A stretch of DNA of 64,000 nucleotides from positions 62,338,620 through 62,402,619 of the forward strand of contig CM043956.1 in the NCBI GenBank assembly GCA_014529385.2, read 5' to 3'. The notes beneath the pieces were generated by a model, which was not told where the DNA came from, ran no database searches, and saw only the letters and a list, made by a program, of their open reading frames with translations. This stretch comes from Adiantum capillus-veneris. Lineage: Eukaryota; Streptophyta; Polypodiopsida; Polypodiales; Pteridaceae. This document shows positions 55,276-64,000 of this stretch, piece by piece; the stretch's first letter is position 1; each line of letters starts with the position of its first letter. The position numbers and the translations under genes were made by a program.

Positions 55276-58200
55276 TGTGTTTTTTACGGATCACCAAGCC
55301 TTGCTCTACCTAGTGAATAAACCATGCAATACCGGGAGAATAGTGAGATGGTTCATTATCTTACTGGAATTCGACTTCACGGTAGTAGTAAAGAAAGGAA
55401 AAACACATCTTAGAGCTGATCATCTTTCGCGATTGACGAATGGAGAAGACCCTATAGGAGTAGATGACGACATGCCAGACGCGTACTTGTTCAACATAGA
55501 AATGATACCGAAGTGGTCTCAAAATGTCGTTAACCTATTAACCTATGGAGGAGAGTTCGATAGAAGAGAATGCAACCAGAAACATATTGCTATTCAACAA
55601 TCCAAGAATCTTCAATTGGTTGCAGGAAGGTTGTATCAATTGGGAAATGATCATGTTTTACGACTATGCATCAATCCTGAGGAATATAATATATATCTGC
55701 GCGAAGCACATGTTCAGGAATGTGCATTTCATTGTTCAAGAAGGAACACATATAGGAATTTGTTACAATTGGGTGTCTATTGGCCAGGAATGAAAGAAAG
55801 CGTACATGAATATGTCACTGTATGTATTGTATGTTCATCAAAACCGCCAGCAGAGTATTCGATATTATATCAGATAATGATCGCTCCAGAATGGAGTCAG
55901 TATATTGTTGAATATCTCACAAATAGAACTTTCCCAGAAGGAACGTCAAAAGCTCGTCAGAAATCTGTAGAGACAGAAGCTAGAGATTACGCTTTAATAG
56001 GCGATCAACTCTATAAGAAAGGTAAAGACAACCAGCTTAGGATTTGCGCATCAGAGACTGAGTATGTGATAATACTAGAGCAAGCTCATGGAGGAGTAGG
56101 TGGAGGCCATTTCTCAGGTGATAAGACAACAAAACTTGTCTTAGTCGCAGGAATATGGTGGCCAACATTACATATGGACGCTGAGGAATACGTTAAACGG
56201 TGTGATGACTGTCAGCGGACCAAAGTACCACTTAAAAGAGATGATATGCCGCTTAGACCAATGATGGGGGCAAGAGCTTTTGCAAAATGGGGGATTGATT
56301 ATGTCGGACCCATTTCACCTCCTGCATATAAGACTCATGCACAATACATCATTGTGGCTACAGACTATCTAACAAAGTGGGTCGAAGCAAAGGCAACTCA
56401 AAAAGCGGATGCCAGGACCACGGCACAATTTCTATATAAATACGTCTTTGTACGATATGGATTGCCAATAGAAATTGTGAGTGATCGAGGCACACATTTT
56501 ATAAATGAAGTGATAGAGATCCTTCTAGATGAATTCATGGTAATCCATAGGAAATCAGCCCCGTATCATCCACAAGCAAACGGACAAGCTGAAGCAACAA
56601 ACAAAACCATATGCACGGTCCTTACGAAGATTGTATCTGGGTCGAGAACTGACTGGGACCAGAAGTTGCATTCAACATTATGGGCATATAGGGTAGCATA
56701 TAAAACATCAATAGGAACGACCCCATATAACATGGTTTTTGGGCTAAATGCTATCTTACCAATAGAATTCTTGATTTCAACCTTAAGGGTGGCTAAGGAT
56801 CTAGAGTGGACAGGGCACGAGCTTTCTGATAGAATAGATGACCTGGAAAAGCTAGACGAGCTTCGCCTAAAAGCAGTAGCTTCTATCTACGCTCAGAAAA
56901 GGCGACAAAAAGAATTTTTTGATAAGCATGTGCGGACTAAAGAGTTTAAGGTTGGGGACTATGTCCTAGTTTACACTCTGAAACAGCATGCTAAGAAGCT
57001 TAAAAAGCGAGGGATGGGACCTCTGGTGATTAAAGATCTATCACCAAGTGGAGCCGTCAAGCTTGCTACATTAGACGGAGAAGAAATGCCCAATTGGATT
57101 AGTGGATGCAGAGTGAAAAAGTATCTTTTGCCGCTAACCCAAGACATGCTTCTCAAAATACATCAAGAAAAGCTGCGTGTCCAGAAAAAGAAAATGATTT
57201 TGGAGGAAGCGCAAGCCGAGGTGAAGGAAAGAATGGAGAAAAGAAGACTACTACGTCAGAAACAGCGCAATGAAGGAGCAATACGAATAAACGCAGTCAG
57301 TATAACAGAAATGGATAATGACAAAGAAGAACCCATCATTGAATGCAAAGTAGGAACCAACCAAATCAAAGCCAGAGCACTATTGGATTCAGGAGCTCAA
57401 ACTAACCTACTTTCACTCAGTTTGTATAGACAATTGACAAATGACACTAAACTACAAACTGCCAAGCAAGAGTTAAAGAGTTACTCTGAGAATTCAATCA
57501 AAACTGTCGGATGCACAGTTTTACATATACAGATTAACCAGTATGTGTATCCTCATATGTTTTACGTGGTTGAAGACCAAGCTACACAACATCCATTATT
57601 GCTAGGACAACCATGGCAAAAGCAATACAATGCAATGATTGACTGGAGTTCTAAATCAGTGCTTATCAAATACGAAGGTGAAAGTCAATCGGTTAAGTTC
57701 ACCAAAGGATCAGAGACAACTCCAAAGGAAGAATCCAAGAACAAAGGTAAACAACAACCAGAGAAAAAGAAGAAGCAATGGCAACCAAAAGTTTCTATAC
57801 AACTGGATTTCTCTTCGACGAGGAATTCTCAACATTGGATAAGGAAGACAAGCAATAATATAACAGCTCAACCTTGGGAAAAAAAGGAGTCAAAGTTGGT
57901 ATGGAGACCAAAAAAAGTTGTGCCAGAGAACACAAAGGTGGAAAACAGAGTCTTCAATACCAGACAACAGAGTGATTCCAGACAATCAAGGACAGTGAAA
58001 CAGATCTGGATTCCAAAGAAGTTCATGACGGCACAAAGCTATAGCAAGCAAATTTGGATCCCAAAGATTTGTAAACAGGAACTCCCTTCAGTACAATCAA
58101 CGGAAACTCCTAGGTATTTCAAGTCGAGGAAATCAACACAAAGAACAAAGCAGGTTTGGGTCGCAAAGAGTTTGTGGCAAGCACAAGTGAAGCGGAAGCA

Positions 58201-58414
58201 GATTTGGATTGTAAAAAAGAACAACAAAGTAAAGAAGAATCCATCTACTGATTCTACTACCGAAGTGCCAAAACCAACCCAAAACCCGACCACCAATCCT
58301 TCAATCAAACAAAGAGCAGCTTTATTGGAAAGACTGTTGTATCATCTCTCTACAATTGCATTGGGAACTTATGACCAAAACAACTACAATGCTTCGCCCA
58401 CAGACACTTCATAG
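55272..58414 (+). CDS. Gypsy B RNase H end, integrase and second protease-like domain
   Basis: The frame resumes NKFVFFTDHQALLYLVNKP (RNase H). Two similar zinc-type modules follow: 55,500-55,850 (CAFHCSRRNTYRNLLQL to CIVC) and 55,878-56,225 (HGGVGGGHFSGDKTTKL to CDDCQRTK). The integrase core has WGIDYVGPIS near 56,290, SDRGTHF near 56,480 and HPQANGQAEATN near 56,570. The tail has HVRTKEFKVGDYVLV. After a Lys/Arg/Glu linker comes a second aspartic protease-like fold with LLDSGAQTNLLSLSLY near 57,385 and HPLLLGQPWQKQYNAMIDW near 57,600. A basic tail follows with repeated Lys-Gln-Ile/Val-Trp motifs (57,775-58,220). Stop at 58,412-58,414. A retropepsin-like domain after integrase is not part of the usual Ty3/gypsy order. 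Confidence 0.9.
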
Positions 58415-58435
58415 TCGTCCGGGAGGACTCAGACT

Positions 58436-58450
58436 AGGAGGGGGGGAGCT
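58436..58450 (+). other. Candidate internal polypurine tract
   Basis: AGGAGGGGGGGAGC follows the pol stop by about 20 bases. It looks like a Ty3/gypsy polypurine tract but no LTR follows, so if used it would be an internal (central) primer. Confidence 0.4.
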
Positions 58451-60303
58451 ATACAGGTATACAGGAGTTACAAAGCAGCTACAAGCGCCAAAAACAAAGA
58501 AAAACAAAAATTATATTACAAGGGCAGTGTCTTACATGATTTTGCAATTTTTATGTTTGATTGCGGATATTGATAATATTTATGCTCTTATATACCTTGT
58601 TTTGCAACAAGAAGAGATCAAATGATGAATTTGGGTCTCTAGACGTGTAAATATCACTAAATAAGAGTGTTTTTGGAGCTAAAAAGTGGAAAAAAGTGGT
58701 AATCCAAGTCCAAAAATCACAAATAAGTGTATATTCATATACACAGGGTTACCAGCTATTTATCGTATATGCTTGGAATTTTTTGGCTTCAATTTGCTAT
58801 TTTCCTTTATTTTTTATGATTTTCTTAATAAAAATAAAAGAAAAATAAAAAAGCAGGTGAAACGAGATTGGGAAAAAGAAAAGAATAGACGGTGATGGTC
58901 CTAATGACAAGGGCAACCCATGGTAAAAATTGGGTACAATTCTGAAAAAGTTGCGGAAAGCCCGAAATGACAAAATTTTGGCAAAGTGGACAGATTTCTC
59001 GGAAACAGGTCAAACGGAGTCCAAATTGAGAAATTTCAAATCCTAAAGTGCATTTCACGACGAGATAGGAGCACATGTCAAATTTGGTAACAAGTGATCC
59101 GGGAAGTCCGAAGTTAAGTATTTTTCACTTCACTTTCAAGCTCATTTCCACTATTACCTTCTTGGAGAGAGCAAAGAGCACACAGGAGCATCCAACCTTC
59201 TACAGCCTTCTACGACTGCTACGAGAGCTCAGAGGACACCAGACATGAGAGGTAGACTCGTTGCCATAAGCTTTTGTTGCTTATCATTAACTTTTGTCGC
59301 GAAAAATGACCAAAACCAAGAAACAAGAGCAGACGGGGAATGCGGTAGAATGCTAGGTAGTGGCACAACCGCCTAATCAAACCTTGCAAGAACTTATAGG
59401 TGGGTTACCATAGTATAGAAGATGGGTTTCTAACACTCAAAGCTCGAAAAAGAACGACTGGAAAAACCCTAGGTCAACAGAGCCTGCAAGAGGCAAACAG
59501 GAAAAAGTTGTCGAAACGACACAAAACTTCTCAGGAAGCTTAACAACATCGAGGGCAATGCAACCATGGAGTATCTCCAGGTTTGGACCACCAAAAGTAG
59601 GTCGGAACAACCGATTCGGCTGCGGACACACAAAGCGTCATTTTGGCATAACGGCTGAAATTGACGACCGAATGAAATGAAACTTCACAAGCAGCTTCAA
59701 ATATACATGGATGACTTATGTTTGCAAGCAAAACCCAAAAGAAAGCTAATTCACTTACCGATGGTGAAAAAGGCGCTTTCGGGCAACCAAAAGGAGAAAG
59801 ATGGAGAACGGGAAGCCAAAGTCAAGTTCAACCAAATAGATGGCTTCACAACATATCCAATGAGCTGGAAATGCAACTCTCGAGAAGAAAAGTTGAAGAA
59901 ATTCAACCCCACGGCAAAGAGACGACTTCGGAGACTGAAATGCCTATAAGGGGGCTTTTTAGCTAAACTGATGACTTTTTAAGTTGAAAACTAGTTAGCA
60001 GGGCTTAGGGCACTAGCACAAAGCATTCTTTGCACAAAAAGACCAACATTTCAAGAAAAGACATCATACGCGTATGATGTCTCACAGCATGAATTTCACA
60101 TCCAATTCAACATTTGAGTGGATAGCCTCATTCCACATGTTAATCACATACTATGAACCAAGTATCATGAGAATTGGAGTTAGAAAACCCAAGGAAAACC
60201 AAAAAGACGCAAAGTAGGCCATAAAATTGATTTTTGGTCCTAATTTTGTCAAAATAACTCCAAACTCATTGAAACTTTGTAGGATTGTTGATTAACACAT
60301 CTA

Positions 60304-61036
60304 CAAGCTATCTGGAACCAAAAAGCACCATTTTGACACAAAAGACATCATACGCGTATGATGTCTATTTGCACTTACAGAGCCAAAACTGCTCATTTGT
60401 CATCATACATCCATTATATATATCTAATACATGCTACATATGAAATTTGGAACCATTTGGTCAAGAGGATCACCCCATTAGCCCAATTGAAGGAAAATCC
60501 TTCACCTAAAGCCTATTTTTGGCCCAAATCCAACATACTCAACACATCTACAAGCTATCTAGAACCAAAAAGCACCATTTTGACACAAAAGACATCATAC
60601 GCGTATGATGTCTATTTGCACTTACAGAGCCAAAACTGCTCATTTGTCATCATACATCCATTATATATATCTAATACATGCTACATATGAAATTTGGAAC
60701 CATTTGGTCAAGAGGATCACCCCATTAGCCCAATTGAAGGAAAATCCTTCACCTAAAGCCTATTTTTGGCCCAAATCCAACATACTCAACACATCTACAA
60801 GCTATCTGGAACCAAAAAGCACCATTTTGACACAAAAGACATCATACGCGTATGATGTCTATTTGCACTTACAGAGCCAAAACTGCTCATTTGTCATCAT
60901 ACATCCATTATATATATCTAATACATGCTACATATGAAATTTGGAACCATTTGGTCAAGAGGATCACCCCATTAGCCCAATTGAAGGAAAATCCTTCACC
61001 TAAAGCCTATTTTTGGCCCAAATCCAACATACTCAA
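60304..61036 (+). repeat. Three tandem 247-bp units, each with the palindrome
   Basis: The phrase ctacaagctatct, then the palindrome, then tttgcacttacagagcc and on to cccaaatccaacatactc, repeats three times. Palindrome starts at 60,343, 60,590 and 60,837 give an exact 247-bp period. The units are almost identical, so the array is recent. The identical 110-codon frames inside are repeat shadows. Confidence 0.95.
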
Positions 61037-61539
61037 GTCCAAACCAAGATTTGAGTAGATATAGTCTTTCACTAGTACATGGGGAGTCCACAGAACCAAT
61101 CCCATGCAAAATTGATGAAAAAGACATCATACGCGTATGATGTCTCCAGAGCCATTTTTAGCCCAAAATCTATCCAAACTTCATAAATTCACTGAATAAG
61201 CCTATCTAAAGCCAAATCCAAGCTTATAGAGAAATTTGGTCCAAAAATACACTAAAAAACATCATACGCGTATGATATCTCACTATGTGATTTTGGCACC
61301 TCAGGGCTTCAACCACCAAACAGAAGTGATCTACATGCCATTTGAAAGTGAACCACCAAGTTTTATCCAATTTGGATCATAAAATCCAAATCCCTTTCAA
61401 AATTTTTCCAAGAGCCGGAACTGGACTAAACTGGCCAGAACTTGACGAAATGGGATCCAAACTCAAATCCAAGCATATGATACTCATGTATACACTATCA
61501 GCTACAAGCACAACCAATATGAAGTCATTTTGACACAAA

Positions 61540-61563
61540 AGACATCATACGCGTATGATGTCT
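61540..61563. repeat. Palindrome copy 11 (perfect, 24 bp)
   Basis: The last copy lies about 170 bases before the third ORF, with tgacacaaaa directly before it as in the tandem units. Confidence 0.96.
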
Positions 61564-61729
61564 CCAGCATGATTTTGAGCCCATTTTTCATATTCTTTCA
61601 CCTACCTTGCATCCTTAGGCCCTGAATAGCTCATGTTTCAATTTTCAAGTCATTTGGATAGTTAAAAGCTTCATTTCGGCTTTCAGTACTAAAAAGACGC
61701 TAACTTCTGAAATTGGAGTTACAGGATCC

Positions 61730-64000
61730 ATGGATTCCGCCAAGTTATCGGCAACGAAGAGAAAAAGACCGACAATCAAAGATGCTCTTGCAGAAGCGGA
61801 ACCCTTTTACATTCCAGCAGAAACCCTCAAGCCAACCAAAACTTGGGTGGAGGAAGCAGTATTGGAGAAAGAGGGAATAAAGATCTACCAGGGGACTTTC
61901 AGAGATCCTCAAGGGCAAGCGGTGGATGTACCGATGATCCCACAGGAATTGGTAAATTATAGCAGGTCAGAAGACATCAGTAGGTACCTGGAAAGGGCAG
62001 ACTTGCACAGTTTCTTCACCTCGAGACCATCAAGTGTGGATACAAGAAGAGTGTACGAGTTGGAAACATCCATTCAGAAGGATGGGAAAGCCACATTGAC
62101 AACCATGGATGGAGAGAAAGTAGAAGTACAGATCACTCCACAGCTCATTGCAGACGCATTGAAGCTGCACAACAAAGGGAGCTCTGTCAGGGAAAGAAGG
62201 GAGGCCATAGAGGTCTATGGATCCAAGAAACAGAATGCAACCTATGGAGATATGGCGGACCAAAGAGCGGCAACCCTTTGCCGACTGTACAACCAGTTTC
62301 TCCATGTTTGCAGTAAAAGACCGCAAAAGTATACGACACCGCCCCATGCCATTGCGACCACCATCACATGGGCATTAAAGAGCAATATGCCAAAAGATGT
62401 GAATTACGCTCAACACATCCACGAGCAAGTAATTGCCATGCACAACGAGAAGCCAAAGTACATAGGAGGAGCGGAAATTCTGACAAGAATAGCTTATGAA
62501 GCTATTGGAGCTAGAGATCAGTGGCCAAAGGTTCCCTCCCAGAATGAGTGGCTTAGAGAAGCCGACGAGGAGGAAGAACAGCCCGAAGTATCCAAGAGGG
62601 CGTCCACAAGAGCACGCCGGAAACTAGAAATAGTTTCAAAACCTGAAGGGGAGGTGGACGAGCCGCTTATGAAGAAAGTAAAGAAGAATGTTGCTCCCAA
62701 GCAAACCAAAAGTCAGAAAGTGGCAAGAATGGAAAGACTAGTGGAGCAGTTTAGAGCAGAAAGAGCTCTAAAGGGTGACTTTGAAGAAAAGTGGGTGCCA
62801 GACCCCACCAAAGTTGGAACTAGCTCAGCCAGGCCACATGTTGATCAATACGATCAATATATTAAAGCTTATGAGGAGTCAGAGGCTATACTGGAGCAGC
62901 AACCTGTCGAGCCATACACTGAAGAGGAGGTACAGCTTTTAAAAGCTGAGCTGAAAAAGGACGACAAGGGGAAAGGGAAAGTAGATGAGTCTACTAAATC
63001 TCAAGAGAAAGACGGGCAAGCCAACAAGGGGAAAGCCAAGGAAGCTGAGGACAGATACCCCTCTATGACTGATGTACCAAGCCCGAAGAAGACGAAAAAT
63101 ATCGTGGAAGAGACCACAATAGAGATGGACACAGATGATTTGGAAAAGCCGAAGGCCGAGACCAAAGAAAAGGAGATAGATCCAGTTCAGCAAAAGAAAA
63201 ATGATTCTGAGGATCTGATAGCAATAGGATACACTGAAGTAGAGGCCCTTGAGGCAGTTTATGGGATCACCCTACAAAAACAAGATGATTGGAGAGGGAC
63301 GGAGGAAAAAATAAAGAGTACAAAAGAAAGTGATAAGAAACTGGATGAACAGAACGTACTAGAAGAGCCGAAGCCAGTGGAGGTGGTGGCAGAAAGAGCT
63401 TTAGAGTTGACAGATGAAGATGAAAAAGACATGCACATGGTGCATGAACTGCTAGGCAAGATCAAAGAAAGATCCAGGGCAAAGGAAGTAGAGAGTGAGA
63501 CAGCCAAACAAAGGGAAGCAGAGTTGCAGAGGAAATTAGAGAATGCTATGACTGAATCTGAAAGTCATAAAGCATCACTCTATGACGCGGAAAATGAGAG
63601 AGACGGCTTGATACTTCAGCTAGCCGAAGCTTCAAGAGAGGTAACAAGTGCACAGGAAGCAAAGGAGCGGATAGAAGATGAGTTGGAGGCAGCCAAGGAT
63701 GAGCTCATTGAGCTAAGGGAAAGAGTCGAGCTCCAAGAAAGAACAATCACTAGACTCAGGACTACCCCTAGAGCTAGCAGAGCAGGAACCGAACAAGAGG
63801 GAGTTATCATACCAGCTTTGGAAGACCAGGTCCGAAGCTTACAAAGAGAGCTGAGATTAGAGCAAGTGCAAAGGTTGCACATTGCGGAGGGATCATTGGC
63901 CGTAGAGGAGAGGCTCACATTAGAAAATCAAACACTACTGACAGAGAATGAGGCCCTCCGCAAACAGCTCCAAGATCTACAAGAGCAACAAAGAAGAGAG
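61730..64000 (+). CDS. Gypsy B third ORF, open at window end (757+ aa)
   Basis: From the ATG at 61,730 (MDSAKLSATKRKRPTIKDAL) the frame is open for 757 codons to the window edge. Residues about 30-265 form a folded-looking domain (WVEEAVLEKEGIKIYQG; YLERADLHSFFTSRP; QITPQLIADALKLH; ATLCRLYNQFLHVC; PPHAIATTITWAL; GGAEILTRIAYEAIG). This resembles the putative plant transposon protein domain of Athila-type extra ORFs; that assignment is inference. Residues 280-560 are charged and low complexity with basic clusters (RRKLEIV, MKKVKKN). From about residue 580 there are long coiled coils. A TTACAG just before GATCC at 61,724 could be a splice acceptor, in line with subgenomic expression of env-position ORFs. 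No signal peptide or membrane segment is visible in the part present. Confidence 0.85.
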   Translation, partial: MDSAKLSATKRKRPTIKDALAEAEPFYIPAETLKPTKTWVEEAVLEKEGIKIYQGTFRDPQGQAVDVPMIPQELVNYSRSEDISRYLERADLHSFFTSRPSSVDTRRVYELETSIQKDGKATLTTMDGEKVEVQITPQLIADALKLHNKGSSVRERREAIEVYGSKKQNATYGDMADQRAATLCRLYNQFLHVCSKRPQKYTTPPHAIATTITWALKSNMPKDVNYAQHIHEQVIAMHNEKPKYIGGAEILTRIAYEAIGARDQWPKVPSQNEWLREADEEEEQPEVSKRASTRARRKLEIVSKPEGEVDEPLMKKVKKNVAPKQTKSQKVARMERLVEQFRAERALKGDFEEKWVPDPTKVGTSSARPHVDQYDQYIKAYEESEAILEQQPVEPYTEEEVQLLKAELKKDDKGKGKVDESTKSQEKDGQANKGKAKEAEDRYPSMTDVPSPKKTKNIVEETTIEMDTDDLEKPKAETKEKEIDPVQQKKNDSEDLIAIGYTEVEALEAVYGITLQKQDDWRGTEEKIKSTKESDKKLDEQNVLEEPKPVEVVAERALELTDEDEKDMHMVHELLGKIKERSRAKEVESETAKQREAELQRKLENAMTESESHKASLYDAENERDGLILQLAEASREVTSAQEAKERIEDELEAAKDELIELRERVELQERTITRLRTTPRASRAGTEQEGVIIPALEDQVRSLQRELRLEQVQRLHIAEGSLAVEERLTLENQTLLTENEALRKQLQDLQEQQRRE

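Larger units (their letters stand above)
58451..61729 (+). other. Gypsy B spacer between pol and third ORF
   Basis: 3.3 kb without a convincing gene. It contains seven copies of the 24-bp palindrome (60,059; 60,343; 60,590; 60,837; 61,122; 61,257; 61,540) and a 247-bp tandem repeat. A 23-base stretch at 59,699-59,721 is identical to the RT active-site region at 54,649-54,671. A short frame at 59,677-59,949 (90 codons) includes that stretch and is probably not a gene. Confidence 0.85.
37760..64000 (+). mobile_element. Gypsy B: giant Tat/Athila-like Ty3/gypsy element (3' end outside window)
   Basis: A plus-strand element runs from a 5' LTR near 37,760 to beyond the window. Excluding the gypsy A2 insertion, at least 17 kb is present. 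Order: LTR, TGGCGCC-type primer site, 1.3 kb leader, gag, protease, RT/RNase H, integrase with doubled zinc module, second protease-like domain, 3.3 kb non-coding spacer, third ORF. The primer-site type, the size and an extra ORF after pol are features of plant Tat/Athila lineages; the lineage call is inference. Frameshifts lie at about 41,430-41,550 and 55,270. Confidence 0.88.

Noticed and set aside
58451-59100. 3' LTR of gypsy B directly after pol
   Set aside because: No similarity to the 5' LTR at 37,760-38,557 follows the purine tract, and the element continues with palindromes and a third ORF.
59677-59949. 90-codon plus-strand gene
   Set aside because: Its only recognisable piece is a 23-base copy of the RT active-site region; the rest is unsupported.
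60358-60937. Two identical 110-codon frames
   Set aside because: They are the same stretch of a tandem repeat read twice; no motif or start context.
60304-61036. Possible CRISPR array (regular repeats)
   Set aside because: The 247-bp units are tandem and nearly identical throughout, with no short repeats separated by unique spacers; the context is a plant retroelement.

Overview
This window is intergenic chromatin from a land plant with a large, repeat-rich genome. The evidence is chromodomain-type Ty3/gypsy elements, Ty1/copia elements primed by initiator-Met tRNA, a giant Tat/Athila-like Ty3/gypsy element with a TGGCGCC-type primer site, an intron-containing transposase gene, a degenerate CCCTAA-rich field and many long GT, GA, CA, G and C runs. 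The sequence does not fix the lineage; a fern or lycophyte is possible. No tRNA or rRNA gene and no conserved housekeeping gene was recognised.

Layout. 1-1,400: microsatellites and G tracts. 1,400-3,245: a decayed retroelement 5' region related to 28.7-29.3 kb. 3,250-18,546: a three-level nest. The outermost element is a decayed minus-strand copia element (copia B, split into 3,250-4,459 and 16,913-18,546). Inside it lies a chromodomain gypsy element (gypsy A1, 4,460-16,907, target duplication GCACC). Inside the left LTR of gypsy A1 lies a full-length plus-strand copia element (copia A, 5,672-11,217, target duplication ACATG). 18,597-18,978: a CACTA-like fragment. 18,990-20,830: the CCCTAA-rich field. 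21-26 kb: simple repeats and unrecognised sequence. 26,432-28,664: a minus-strand gag-like start followed by a 663-residue acidic ORF of unknown function.

31.8-37.7 kb is the most unusual part. A plus-strand two-exon gene of unknown function converges on a minus-strand ORF for a divergent histone H3 with a tail of about 200 residues. Between them lies an inverted repeat of about 830 bp whose two arms each contain a near-perfect hairpin. Immediately upstream of the H3-like gene, on the same strand, is a multi-exon, lightly decayed gene that looks like a DDE-type DNA transposase. I infer, without having found element ends, that all three may belong to one DNA transposon carrying a histone H3-like gene.

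37.76 kb to the window end is a giant Tat/Athila-like gypsy element (gypsy B). It has a 5' LTR, primer site, gag, protease, RT/RNase H, integrase with a duplicated zinc module, a second protease-like domain and, after a 3.3 kb spacer, a third ORF still open at base 64,000. A 24-bp palindrome occurs 11 times in its two non-coding segments. Its pol is interrupted by a very young gypsy A copy (gypsy A2, 45,116-54,027, target duplication CACCT) whose LTRs differ by one base of a C run. Removing the insertion and one target copy restores the reading frame exactly.
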